Source: Clostridium sp. CAG:1024 (GTDB lineage Bacteria > Bacillota > Clostridia > Christensenellales > CAG-138). Taken from it: a stretch of DNA of 25,258 bases. How positions within the stretch are numbered: position 1 is the first letter of the stretch; each line of letters starts with the position of its first letter. The notes beneath the pieces were generated by a model that worked only from the letters and a program-made list of their open reading frames with translations, was not told where the DNA came from and did no database searches. Shown piece by piece: positions 1 through 6,810 of this stretch. The stretch covers positions 1 through 25,258 of the forward strand of contig HF985470.1 in assembly GCA_000432015.1 (NCBI GenBank), written 5' to 3'. The position numbers were made by a program, and so were the translations under genes.

Positions 1-463
1 GGCGGTACAGCTCCGTCATGAACGCCTGGCAGAACCGCATGATCTCCGCGTCGCTTCTGCCGCGGGGGTTAAAGTCGCTGCCGCCCTTGCCGCCGCCGAT
101 GGGGAGGCTGGTCAGGCTGTTTTTGAACGTCTGCTCAAAGCCCAGGAACTTCATGACCGACAGGTTCACCGACGGATGGAAGCGCAGACCGCCCTTGTAC
201 GGCCCGATCGCGCTGTTAAACTGCACGCGGTAGCCGCGGTTGACCTGCGCCTTGCCCGCGTCGTCCGTCCACACCACGCGGAACTCGATCACGCGTTCCG
301 GCTCCACCATGCGCTCCAGCAGCGCCTGCGCCTCGTATTCCGGGTGCTTTTCCACCACCGGCGCCAGCGAGCTCAGCACCTCTTCCACCGTTTGCAGAAA
401 CTCTTTCTCGTTCCCGTTCTTCTCCCGGACCTCTTTCAGTACCCGTTCGATGTATGCGTTCAT
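1..463 (-). CDS. gdhA: NAD(P)-dependent glutamate dehydrogenase, N-terminal part (cut by window edge)
   Basis: Reading leftward from an ATG at 461-463, the frame stays open to base 1 and gives about 154 residues. It catalyses reversible oxidative deamination of glutamate to 2-oxoglutarate and ammonia in the cytoplasm. The visible part is the N-terminal dimerisation/substrate domain: an MNAYIERVL start, the GPYKGGLRFHPSVN segment, then KFLGFEQTFKNSLT and the lysine-containing PIGGGKGGSDF segment that holds the catalytic lysine in this family. GAGAGGAG lies about five bases before the ATG. The gene starts 30 bp after the aminotransferase stop on the same strand, so the two are probably co-transcribed. 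The dinucleotide-binding domain lies outside the window, so NAD versus NADP preference cannot be read, although the sequence style is that of bacterial hexameric NADP-type enzymes. Confidence 0.96.
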   Translation of the reverse strand, partial: MNAYIERVLKEVREKNGNEKEFLQTVEEVLSSLAPVVEKHPEYEAQALLERMVEPERVIEFRVVWTDDAGKAQVNRGYRVQFNSAIGPYKGGLRFHPSVNLSVMKFLGFEQTFKNSLTSLPIGGGKGGSDFNPRGRSDAEIMRFCQAFMTELYR

Positions 464-493
464 TGCGCTTCTCCTCTCAAGAACAGTTTTTGT

Positions 494-1660
494 TTATTTT
501 TCGAGCGACGCCATATATCGCCCGATGCGTTTGAGACCTTCGCGGATGTTATCTTCCGACGTTGCAAACGACAGCCGGACATAGCAGTTGCTGCGCTGGC
601 CGAAAGCATCGCCCGGCACGACGATGACACGCTCTTTTTCGAGCAGATCCAGCGCAAATTCGTTCGCGCTCATGCCGGTGGAGGAAATGTTGACGAGCGC
701 ATAGAACGCGCCCTGCGGTGCAAAGCAGTCAAGCCCCGCGATCTTGGAAAAACCGTCCACGATGATCTCACGGCGACGCTGATATGCGCGCTGCATCTCG
801 TGCAGCGGCTCCTGCGTGCCTTCGAGTGCGGCGATTGCACCGTACTGCGCGGCGGAATTGACGCAGGCTGCGACGTTCTCTTGCAGCTTGACCATGTTTT
901 TGATGATCTCGGAGGGGCCCAGCGCCATGCCGACGCGCCAGCCGGTCATGGCATAGGTCTTGGAGAAGCTGTTCACGATGATGGTGCGCTCCTTCATGCC
1001 CGGAAGGGTCGCGATGCTGTTTGCAACGTTTCCCTCATAGAGCAGGTTGGCGTACACTTCGTCGCTGATGACATATAGATCGTGACGGATCGCGACTTCT
1101 GCAAGCTTTTTCAGCGTATCGAGATCCGCAATGCCGCCGGTCGGGTTGGCAGGCGAATTGATGATAAATGCTTTTGTGCGGTCGGTGATCGCCGCTTCAA
1201 GGGCAGCCTGGTCAAACTGGAAGCTCGTGCTTGCATCTACGGGCACGAAAACGGGGTTTGCGTGGCAGATGAGCGCCTGCCGCGAATAGTTTGTCCAGCA
1301 GGGGTCGCTCAAAATAATCTCGTCGCCCGGATCGAGGATCGTCAGCATGGTCAGCATGAGCGCTTCCATGCCGCCCGCGGTCACGATGATCTCGGTTTCC
1401 GGGTCATAGCGGAGGCCGTGGGAGCGCGCCACGGAATCGGAAATAGCTTTGCGCAGCGGCAGAATGCCGGCGTTGGGCGTGTAGTGATGCTCGCCGCGGC
1501 GTAGCGCGTCAACGGCGGCCTCAACGATGTGCGGCGGCGTAGAAAAATCCGGTTCGCCGACAGTGAAGCTGATGACGTCCGACATGCCGAGCGCCCGGTT
1601 GAACATTTGACGGATCGGGGAGTTTGTGACGGTTTTTGCAACGTTTGATAGTGCTTTCAT
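494..1660 (-). CDS. Pyridoxal phosphate-dependent aminotransferase, class I/II
   Basis: Product of 388 residues, a normal length for the aspartate/aromatic aminotransferase (fold type I) family. Seen: HYTP near residue 60, NSPANPTGG around 169-176 (PLP-ring contact), SDEVY at 199-203, and SFSKTYAMTGWRVG with the Schiff-base lysine at about 234. A conserved arginine segment (YVRLSF) near the C-terminus would bind the substrate carboxylate. It should transfer an amino group from an amino acid to 2-oxoglutarate, but the substrate cannot be fixed by sequence; it resembles the AspC/PatA-like group. An upstream in-frame ATG at 1705 exists, but AAAGGA sits correctly before the ATG at 1660. The neighbours, an Lrp-type regulator upstream and gdhA downstream, suggest a transaminase/glutamate dehydrogenase pair that deaminates amino acids. 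Confidence 0.93.
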   Translation of the reverse strand: MKALSNVAKTVTNSPIRQMFNRALGMSDVISFTVGEPDFSTPPHIVEAAVDALRRGEHHYTPNAGILPLRKAISDSVARSHGLRYDPETEIIVTAGGMEALMLTMLTILDPGDEIILSDPCWTNYSRQALICHANPVFVPVDASTSFQFDQAALEAAITDRTKAFIINSPANPTGGIADLDTLKKLAEVAIRHDLYVISDEVYANLLYEGNVANSIATLPGMKERTIIVNSFSKTYAMTGWRVGMALGPSEIIKNMVKLQENVAACVNSAAQYGAIAALEGTQEPLHEMQRAYQRRREIIVDGFSKIAGLDCFAPQGAFYALVNISSTGMSANEFALDLLEKERVIVVPGDAFGQRSNCYVRLSFATSEDNIREGLKRIGRYMASLEK

Positions 1661-1714
1661 GGAAAATCCTTTCTGTGGCATCAGAGTATTGGATATCTGC
1701 GGCAAAGCGCAGAA

Positions 1715-2161
1715 TCAATCAGGGAGCGGGGAAGGGGTGAATTTGTTTTCCTGCAGGGCGAGCAGCGTGTGGCTCTTTGAAACGCCCTTGCTTTTTTTCA
1801 GCCGGAGCAGCTTTTCTTCAAACGCTTCAATGTCCGCGGCGCAAATCTTGAGCAGATAATCGTACTCGCCGGTAACGGCATAGCATTCGAGCACATCGGG
1901 ATCGGCCTGCACATAGCGCGTCAGCCCGTCCGCGTCCCCGACGCGATCTAGCACAACGAGAACAAAGGCGGTGATCGGCTTACCGACCTGCTTGGGGTCG
2001 GTCAGGATGGTCGCACGGCGGATGATGCCGGTCGCCTTCAGCTTTGAGATCCGCTTATTGATTGCGGGGACGGAAAGATTGACCTTTGAAGTCAATTCCG
2101 TGGCTGTAACGCTTGCGTTTTTGGAAAGAATTTGAAGCAGCGCAATATCGGTTTTGTCCAT
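1715..2161 (-). CDS. Lrp/AsnC-family transcriptional regulator
   Basis: Product of 148 residues, the family's usual size. Residues about 1-60 form the winged helix-turn-helix (DKTDIALLQILSKNASVTATEL, then VPAINKRISKLKATGII). Residues about 65-145 form the RAM ligand-binding/oligomerisation domain, with the VLECYAVTGEYDYLLKI strand-turn typical of Lrp proteins. Such proteins sense amino acids and usually control transport or breakdown genes next to them, and often themselves. A GGAGG lies before the ATG. It is the first gene of a minus-strand set with the aminotransferase (54 bp gap) and gdhA. A TTGAAA-17-TATAAT promoter and an inverted repeat across the predicted start of transcription lie upstream, which would suit autoregulation. 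The effector amino acid is unknown. Confidence 0.95.
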   Translation of the reverse strand: MDKTDIALLQILSKNASVTATELTSKVNLSVPAINKRISKLKATGIIRRATILTDPKQVGKPITAFVLVVLDRVGDADGLTRYVQADPDVLECYAVTGEYDYLLKICAADIEAFEEKLLRLKKSKGVSKSHTLLALQENKFTPSPLPD

Positions 2162-2202
2162 CGTGGGATCCTCCGTACAGAAAGTCTATCATGAATGACG
2201 TT

Positions 2203-2252
2203 TGAATCGCTGTTTCGATTCAGATTATATGGAAAGGCTTTAGAATTTTCAA
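2203..2252 (-). promoter_or_regulatory. Promoter of the Lrp-aminotransferase-gdhA operon with an inverted-repeat operator
   Basis: On the minus strand, TTGAAA (2247-2252) and a perfect TATAAT (2224-2229) are 17 bp apart. Transcription would start near 2217. A perfect 7-bp inverted repeat, TGAATCG-N6-CGATTCA (2203-2222), lies across that start point and is a likely repressor or autoregulator site. A second small inverted repeat, TTTCA-CA-TGAAA (2256-2267), abuts the -35 element. Binding by the Lrp-type protein is inferred only from position. Confidence 0.72.
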
Positions 2253-2340
2253 TTGTTTCACATGAAATCGAGCACAACTAAAGATAGAAACGATTTCGAC
2301 AAAAGACTGCTCGAATTGCATGCCGGATTACGGAAGGCGG

Positions 2341-2370
2341 GTGAAAAAATTGCTTGTCCTGCGCTATAAT
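2341..2370 (+). promoter_or_regulatory. Probable promoter of the EamA transporter gene
   Basis: A perfect TATAAT at 2365-2370 follows a weak -35 match, GTGAAA (2341-2346, 4 of 6), with an 18-bp spacer. Transcription would begin near 2377. This excludes the upstream in-frame ATG at 2354 as the start codon and supports the ATG at 2426. Confidence 0.55.
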
Positions 2371-2425
2371 GGTAATTGGTTGCAGCACGGCTGAACGGAA
2401 ATCAATGCTGCGGCGCGGAGGAAAC

Positions 2426-3364
2426 ATGCAGCGGTCGCAGCAGATTTTTTCAAAACGGTGGCGCGTTTGCCTCATCGCGCTCTTATGCTGCTTTCTTTGG
2501 GGCAGCGCCTTTCCCTCGGTCAAGATCGGCTATGCGCTGTTTCGGATCGACGCGGCGGATACGGCTTCCCAACTGCTGTTTGCGGGCGTTCGGTTTTCGC
2601 TCGCGGGTCTGCTTGCGATTCTGTTCGCCTGTATCGGAGAGAAACGGTTCGTATGGCCCAAGCGAAGCGCCTGGGGCATGGTCCTCGTGCTTTGCCTGTT
2701 TCAGACAGTGCTGCAATATTTCTTCTTTTATATTGGCATGGCGCATACGAGCGGCGTCAAAGGCTCGATCATTACGGCTTCCAATACCTTTTTTGCGATC
2801 CTGATCTCCAGCCTGCTGCTGCATCAGGAAGCGCTCACAGGCAGAAAGATCCTAGGCTGCATTGCCGGCTTTGCAGGCGTTGTCGTCATCAATCTGACCG
2901 GCAGCGGCTTGGGCGGCGGCGTGACCCTGCTCGGAGAGGGCTTCATACTGCTTGCGGCCGCATCCTATGCCGCGTCGTCCTCGCTCGTGAAGCAGTTTTC
3001 CGCGCGAGAGAACCCTGTTGTTCTGAGCGGGTATCAATTCCTGATCGGCGGCGCGGTGCTTGCGCTTGCGGGAGCCGCGGCAGGCGGGACGCTGCGGCCG
3101 GTTTCTCCGGCGGCATGGGCGCTCATGCTGTATATGGCGTTGATCTCCTCGGTCGCATATTCGCTTTGGAGCATGCTGCTCAAATACAACCCCGTTTCCA
3201 CCATCACGATCTACGGTTTCAGCAACCCGGTTTTCGGCGTACTTCTGTCCATGCTGCTGCTGAAGGAGGGAGATCAGGTTTCGCCTCTGCGCTGCATCAC
3301 GGCGCTTTTGCTGGTATGCGCCGGTATCTGCATCGTGAATCGAAAGGAGACCCGCCGGCGATAG
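2426..3364 (+). CDS. EamA/DMT-family transporter (predicted exporter)
   Basis: Product of 312 residues, the usual size for ten-helix drug/metabolite transporters. It is very hydrophobic and has two EamA repeats, each with about five membrane helices. The first holds the characteristic CCFLWGSAFPSVKIGY start and the SGVKGSIITASNTFFAIL segment. The second holds AASYAASSSLVKQF, ISSVAYSLWSMLLKYNP and the SNPVFGVLLSMLLLKEG ending. Family members export amino acids, metabolites or drugs through the inner membrane; the substrate here is unknown. The start at 2426 was chosen for the GGAGG just before it and because a promoter -10 lies inside the longer open frame. The gene stands alone, divergent from the Lrp-type regulator. 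Control by that regulator and export of an amino acid are reasonable but unproven. Confidence 0.9.
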   Translation: MQRSQQIFSKRWRVCLIALLCCFLWGSAFPSVKIGYALFRIDAADTASQLLFAGVRFSLAGLLAILFACIGEKRFVWPKRSAWGMVLVLCLFQTVLQYFFFYIGMAHTSGVKGSIITASNTFFAILISSLLLHQEALTGRKILGCIAGFAGVVVINLTGSGLGGGVTLLGEGFILLAAASYAASSSLVKQFSARENPVVLSGYQFLIGGAVLALAGAAAGGTLRPVSPAAWALMLYMALISSVAYSLWSMLLKYNPVSTITIYGFSNPVFGVLLSMLLLKEGDQVSPLRCITALLLVCAGICIVNRKETRRR

Positions 3365-3384
3365 CGGGCGCGGGAAGCTCGGCG

Positions 3385-4143
3385 TCAGCAGGTCATGCCG
3401 CCGTCGACGGCAAGATCCGCTCCCGTAATGAACGCAGCGTCGCGAGCTGCAAGAAAGACGATCGCAGCGGCGACCTCTTCCGCCGTGCCGAGACGGCCCA
3501 TCGGCTGCCTGCCGATGAAGCGCCGTCTTGCGTCCTCAGGGTCGTCAAACGCCTGTAAACGTTCCGCGAGCGAGGGTGTGTCGGTCGTGCCGGGACTTAC
3601 GCTGTTGACGCGAATGCCGCTGCGCATGAGGTCTGCGGCCATTGCCCGTGTCAGAGCGAGGATCGCGCCCTTTGATGCGGTATAGGCCGCGCGATCCACA
3701 ACGCCGCGGTGCGCGACGGAGGAAGCGACATTCACGATCACGCCGCCGCGTTCCCGCATATGCGGCAGAACGAGACGCGACATCAGATACACGCTGCGGA
3801 CATTGACTGCCATCGTGCGATCCCATGCGGCGGGATCCAGCGTTTCGACCGTTCCGGGCAGAACGATCCCTGCATTGTTGACCAGAACGTCCACAGAACC
3901 GAACGCGCGGCAGACTTCGGAAACGATGCGCTCCGCGCTTTTTTCGTCAGACACGTCGCCCGCTGCGGACATGGCGATCCCGCCTGCATTCCGAATGCGG
4001 CGCACGGTCTCCTCCGCGTGGCGCTCGGTGAAGGAGTTTACGGCAACGCGCGCGTGAAGCGCGGCAAAACGCAAAGCAGCGGCCTGCCCAATGCCCGCGC
4101 CCGCGCCGGTGATGAGAACGGTCTGTCCCGCAAAATCCGACAT
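3385..4143 (-). CDS. SDR-family NAD(P)-dependent oxidoreductase
   Basis: Product of 252 residues, a standard classical short-chain dehydrogenase/reductase. Seen: the TGAGAGIG nucleotide-binding motif at 12-19, the DV pair near 63, NNAG at 89-92, the catalytic Ser near 141, and YTASK with Tyr154 and Lys158. The C-terminus (GADLAVDGGMTC) matches the 3-oxoacyl-ACP reductase/sugar-alcohol dehydrogenase subgroup. It probably oxidises a hydroxy compound or reduces a keto compound, but the substrate cannot be named. AGGAGG precedes the ATG by about nine bases. It is the last gene of a minus-strand operon after an M20 peptidase, madL and madM, so it likely acts on the compound imported or released by them. 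It converges with the EamA gene with only 20 bp between the stops. Confidence 0.92.
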   Translation of the reverse strand: MSDFAGQTVLITGAGAGIGQAAALRFAALHARVAVNSFTERHAEETVRRIRNAGGIAMSAAGDVSDEKSAERIVSEVCRAFGSVDVLVNNAGIVLPGTVETLDPAAWDRTMAVNVRSVYLMSRLVLPHMRERGGVIVNVASSVAHRGVVDRAAYTASKGAILALTRAMAADLMRSGIRVNSVSPGTTDTPSLAERLQAFDDPEDARRRFIGRQPMGRLGTAEEVAAAIVFLAARDAAFITGADLAVDGGMTC

Positions 4144-4165
4144 TTCAAAATCCTCCTGTTACGAT

Positions 4166-4939
4166 TCAGCCGACAAGCAAACGAACGAGCGCATAGAATA
4201 CGGAGGGGCAGAGCAGACAGCCGAAGCCCGTGTAAAACGCCGTGGACAGCACGCCATAGGGGACGAGCGATTCATCCGTTGCGGCAAGACCCGCGATGGT
4301 GCCGCTTTTTGTTCCCATGAGCCCGCCGAATACGACGGCGGCCTTCGGGCAGTCCAAGCCGATCGCCTTTGCCAGCAGCGGCGCGGCGATGATGATCACA
4401 ACGGTCTTGACAAGCCCCGCCGCAACGGAGATCGCAATGGCAACGGAGCTTGCGCCGAGCGCCGCGCCCGTAACGGGGCCGACGACAAAGGTCATTGCGC
4501 CCGCACCGATGGTCGTAATGCTCACTGCATCGCGAAAGCCGAACAAATAGGCCATGGCAGCGCCGGAAACGAAAGAGACCACAAGCCCCGCCGCCAGAGA
4601 GAGCAGACAGATGGGCGCGTACTTTTTGAACAGGGAAATATCTACGCCTGCGACCAGCGAGACGATGGCAAACTCTTGAAACATCGTGCCGCCGAAAAAC
4701 GCAAGCCCGGAAAAGGCAGGAAGATCGGCCAGCCCCTTCTTGCCGCCGGTGATCCATCCGCCGAGAAACGAGAGCAAAAGACCGATGAACATTGCGATCG
4801 CGGACCACTGAAGCTTCTCGTGCAGGACGCGTTTTGTCAGCCAGTTGGAAAACAGTGCGAGCAGCGACACAAAGACAAAGCCGGTCAACAGTCCGTACTG
4901 ATCGAGCAATCCGGTGAGCGTCGTCAGGAAATCAGTCAT
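4166..4939 (-). CDS. madM: Malonate-type sodium symporter, MadM subunit
   Basis: Product of 257 residues, almost entirely hydrophobic, with about seven to eight predicted membrane helices. It matches my knowledge of the MadM subunit (about 250 residues) of the malonate:Na+ symporter of Malonomonas rubra: the LTKRVLHEKLQ cytosolic loop, FFGGTMFQEFAIVSLVAG, AGAMTFVVGPVTGAALGASS and FGGLMGTKSGTIAGLAAT segments. Its ATG overlaps the end of madL by eight bases (4932-4939), which indicates translational coupling of the two subunits. No malonate decarboxylase gene is present in the window, so malonate as the actual substrate is doubtful; another small dicarboxylate or related acid released by the adjacent M20 enzyme is possible. 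The SDR gene follows after 22 bp. Confidence 0.85.
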   Translation of the reverse strand: MTDFLTTLTGLLDQYGLLTGFVFVSLLALFSNWLTKRVLHEKLQWSAIAMFIGLLLSFLGGWITGGKKGLADLPAFSGLAFFGGTMFQEFAIVSLVAGVDISLFKKYAPICLLSLAAGLVVSFVSGAAMAYLFGFRDAVSITTIGAGAMTFVVGPVTGAALGASSVAIAISVAAGLVKTVVIIIAAPLLAKAIGLDCPKAAVVFGGLMGTKSGTIAGLAATDESLVPYGVLSTAFYTGFGCLLCPSVFYALVRLLVG

Positions 4940-5321
4940 GGCGCAGCTCCGAATCCGCCGCGGAGGCTGAAGCCTTTTTGCGGCCGCAAAACACGGGAAC
5001 CAGCAGGAATCCGAGCATCACGGGCAGCACGCCCGCAAAGACTGCGACAAGGCCGCCGTCCAGCGCGTGGATGATGTCCTGCGACGCGGACATGGAAACG
5101 ACGATGGGCAAAAACATTCCTTGCCAGAAACGAATGCCGGCGACAGTCTTTTCTTTCATCTTGTCCAGCGGACGGACGGCGTTGACAATCAGCAGAAAGA
5201 GCGAGGCAAAGCCGACGCCGCCGATATTGGTTCCGAGACCGGTGAGTTGGCCGAGCAGAATGCCCAGCAGATTCCCGGCGAGCAGACATGCGCCGATCAG
5301 AGCGCTTCCGTAAAGTACCAT
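4932..5321 (-). CDS. madL: Malonate-type transporter, MadL subunit
   Basis: Product of 129 residues, the normal size for MadL, the small partner of MadM. About four hydrophobic segments are visible. Family landmarks are the VLYGSALIGACLLAG start, the TNIGGVGFASLFLLI segment, a GIRFWQGMFLPIVVSMSASQ segment and the GGLVAVFAGVLPV helix. The two subunits together form a sodium-coupled carboxylate importer. The ATG at 5321 agrees with the usual MadL N-terminus, but the best Shine-Dalgarno (GGGAG) is about 13 bases away, longer than ideal. It begins 18 bp after the M20 peptidase gene ends, so it relies on that gene's promoter. Confidence 0.85.
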   Translation of the reverse strand: MVLYGSALIGACLLAGNLLGILLGQLTGLGTNIGGVGFASLFLLIVNAVRPLDKMKEKTVAGIRFWQGMFLPIVVSMSASQDIIHALDGGLVAVFAGVLPVMLGFLLVPVFCGRKKASASAADSELRHD

Positions 5322-5339
5322 GTTGTTTCTGTTTCTCCC

Positions 5340-6515
5340 TCAGTGTTCCAATGTCAAATTGCCCTCGGGCAGATCGAGGATCGTGCGGATATGGATGCGC
5401 GCGCGTTTTTTCATGTCGGCAATGTTTGCACGCTCCTGCGTCGTGTGCGCGCCCTCGGCAAGCACGCCGGTCGCGCAGATCGCGGGAACGCCCGCAAGGA
5501 CGGCGTAGGAAGCGTCTGAGCCGCCGCCGCTGTGGATGGGGTTCCAGGCGGGGTAGCCAAGAGACACCGTCGCCCTGTTAAAACAGGCAAAGAGCGCGTC
5601 GCTTGCGGGAGAGGGCGACATGGGGATCGCGTTTCCCGTGATGTGAACGCTCGCGCTTGTGCCGGGTGCATCCTCGCGTGCGGCGGTTTCTTCGAGCGTG
5701 CGCTTCAGCCAATCGATATCCTTCTTGTCGCGAATGCGGCAGTTCACTTTGAACGTGCATTCCGCGGGCACGCTCGTGAACACGCTGCCGCCGCGGATCT
5801 CGCCGCAGCTGAACGTGCGGTTCTCATAATCGGAAAGCCGCTCAAGGTACAGAATCTTTTCCGCGGCCGCGCGGATGGCGCTCGCGGGCTGCGCGTGCAG
5901 ATTCCCGACGTGTCCGGCCGTGCCGCGCACGGTAAAGACAGCGCCGACGCTTGCTTTTCTCGAGGTGACGATGCTGTCCGCCCTGCCGGTCTCGCAATTC
6001 AGCAGCGCAGCGCTGCCGGAAAGCTCTGCCGGAAGAAAGTTCTCCTCGTCGGGCCGTCCGCCCTCTTCGTTGCCCACCAGGATCAGCTTGACCGGGTGTT
6101 TTCGGTATCCTGCGCATTTGAGTGCGAACAGCGTGTACAGTGCCATGACCGCGCCGCCTTTGCAGTCGCCGGAACCGGGGCCATACATCCAGCCGTCGTC
6201 TATGCGCGCTGCCGGACTGCCGAACGCGCCGATCTCATGAACGGTATCCAAGTGCGCCATGAGGGCGATCCCGTCCGTATAGGCAAATAGGGGCTCCATT
6301 GTAACGATGAGACCGTCGCCCGTGGAGGCGCAGGGGATGCGGCGCACGGAGAGGCCGAGCGATTCGGCTTTTTGTGCGAACAGATCCACGGCGCGGTCGA
6401 CAGCTTCCTTGTTCCAAAAGGGACTTTCGACTTCGATCAGCGATTTCCAAAAATCGACGGCTTCATCAAAATGCTGCTCCAAACAGGAAAAAGCGGCGGG
6501 TTCCAATTCTTTCAT
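5340..6515 (-). CDS. M20-family metallopeptidase (carboxypeptidase G2/ArgE-like)
   Basis: Product of 391 residues from the ATG at 6515, which has AAAGGA before it. The frame runs open upstream to 6845 but that part lies across the promoter region and is not coding-like. Zinc-site landmarks of the M20 family are present: HLDTV (His88, Asp90), YGPGSGDCKGG (Asp117), NEEGG (Glu150 as general base, Glu151), CETGR (Glu175) and a late AHTTQE (His near 357). The middle (about 185-295) is the dimerisation lid domain. Members cleave amide bonds of N-acyl amino acids or C-terminal residues of small peptides. It is the first gene of the M20-madL-madM-SDR operon, diverging from the IclR regulator. No signal peptide is seen, so it is cytosolic and its substrate must be imported or made inside. 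Confidence 0.9.
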   Translation of the reverse strand: MKELEPAAFSCLEQHFDEAVDFWKSLIEVESPFWNKEAVDRAVDLFAQKAESLGLSVRRIPCASTGDGLIVTMEPLFAYTDGIALMAHLDTVHEIGAFGSPAARIDDGWMYGPGSGDCKGGAVMALYTLFALKCAGYRKHPVKLILVGNEEGGRPDEENFLPAELSGSAALLNCETGRADSIVTSRKASVGAVFTVRGTAGHVGNLHAQPASAIRAAAEKILYLERLSDYENRTFSCGEIRGGSVFTSVPAECTFKVNCRIRDKKDIDWLKRTLEETAAREDAPGTSASVHITGNAIPMSPSPASDALFACFNRATVSLGYPAWNPIHSGGGSDASYAVLAGVPAICATGVLAEGAHTTQERANIADMKKRARIHIRTILDLPEGNLTLEH

Positions 6516-6605
6516 GCGTTGTTTTCCTTTCCTGTGCGAGAAAGAGGTGCGGCTTCGAGACCACGATGCGATGCTGCAATTGCGGGCATTATTGTGATAT
6601 ACCAC

Positions 6606-6632
6606 ATTATGAAACACTGTATTGCATTTCAA
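6606..6632 (-). promoter_or_regulatory. Probable promoter of the M20-madL-madM-SDR operon
   Basis: On the minus strand TTGAAA (6627-6632) and CATAAT (6606-6611, 5 of 6) stand 15 bp apart, a slightly short spacing. A TATGAAAC-type operator (6608-6626 on the plus strand) covers the spacer and -10 element, so a bound regulator would block it. A 12-bp perfect palindrome, AAACTATAGTTT (6632-6643), sits just upstream of the -35. Confidence 0.45.
6608..6626 (+). promoter_or_regulatory. Operator-like site 1 (TATGAAAC motif)
   Basis: TATGAAACACTGTATTGCA. Its first 15 bases match the site at 9164-9182 (read on the minus strand) at 14 positions, and its first 10 match the site at 9042-9060. Reading on, TGAAA is answered by TTTCA at 6627-6631, giving a looser inverted repeat. 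It lies in the divergent region between the M20 operon and the IclR gene. Binding by the IclR protein is inferred. Confidence 0.6.
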
Positions 6633-6744
6633 AACTATAGTTTGAGTATATCGTGCTTTTGCGTGCAGGTCAAGCAAAATGGAACGATTCGTCAGCACGC
6701 TGCCTTTCGGCACATCGGACGCCGCATAAGAATGGACTTGCAAT

Positions 6745-6771
6745 TTGACGTGCAAACGTTTACTATATAAG
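6745..6771 (+). promoter_or_regulatory. IclR gene promoter with embedded cre-like site
   Basis: TTGACG (6745-6750) and TATAAG (6766-6771) are each 5 of 6 matches to consensus with a short 15-bp spacer. Between them lies TGCAAACGTTTACT (6751-6764), which fits the Gram-positive catabolite-responsive element pattern TGNAANCGNWWNCW at every fixed position and has the AAACGTTT palindromic core. A bound CcpA-type protein would block the promoter. Another LacI-family repressor could also use such a site. Confidence 0.6.
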
Positions 6772-6810
6772 TGGGAAGAAATGAGTCTTTGAAATGGGTT
6801 TGGTGAAACA

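Noticed and set aside
3340..3384. A terminator between the convergent EamA and SDR genes
   Set aside because: Only short CCCGC/GCGGG arms are visible, with no T tract on either strand.
2458..3558. A 366-codon plus-strand frame, and similar long frames at 10410-11441, 14892-16076 and 12703-13854 (minus)
   Set aside because: All overlap confident genes in other frames, are rich in Arg/His/Ala/Cys in a shadow-like way, and lack domains and ribosome sites.
4166..5321. LrgA/LrgB-type holin pair instead of MadL/MadM
   Set aside because: The two-gene membrane layout is similar, but the subunit lengths, the 8-base overlap and the MadL NIGGVG and MadM TFVVGPVTGAALG segments fit MadLM better.
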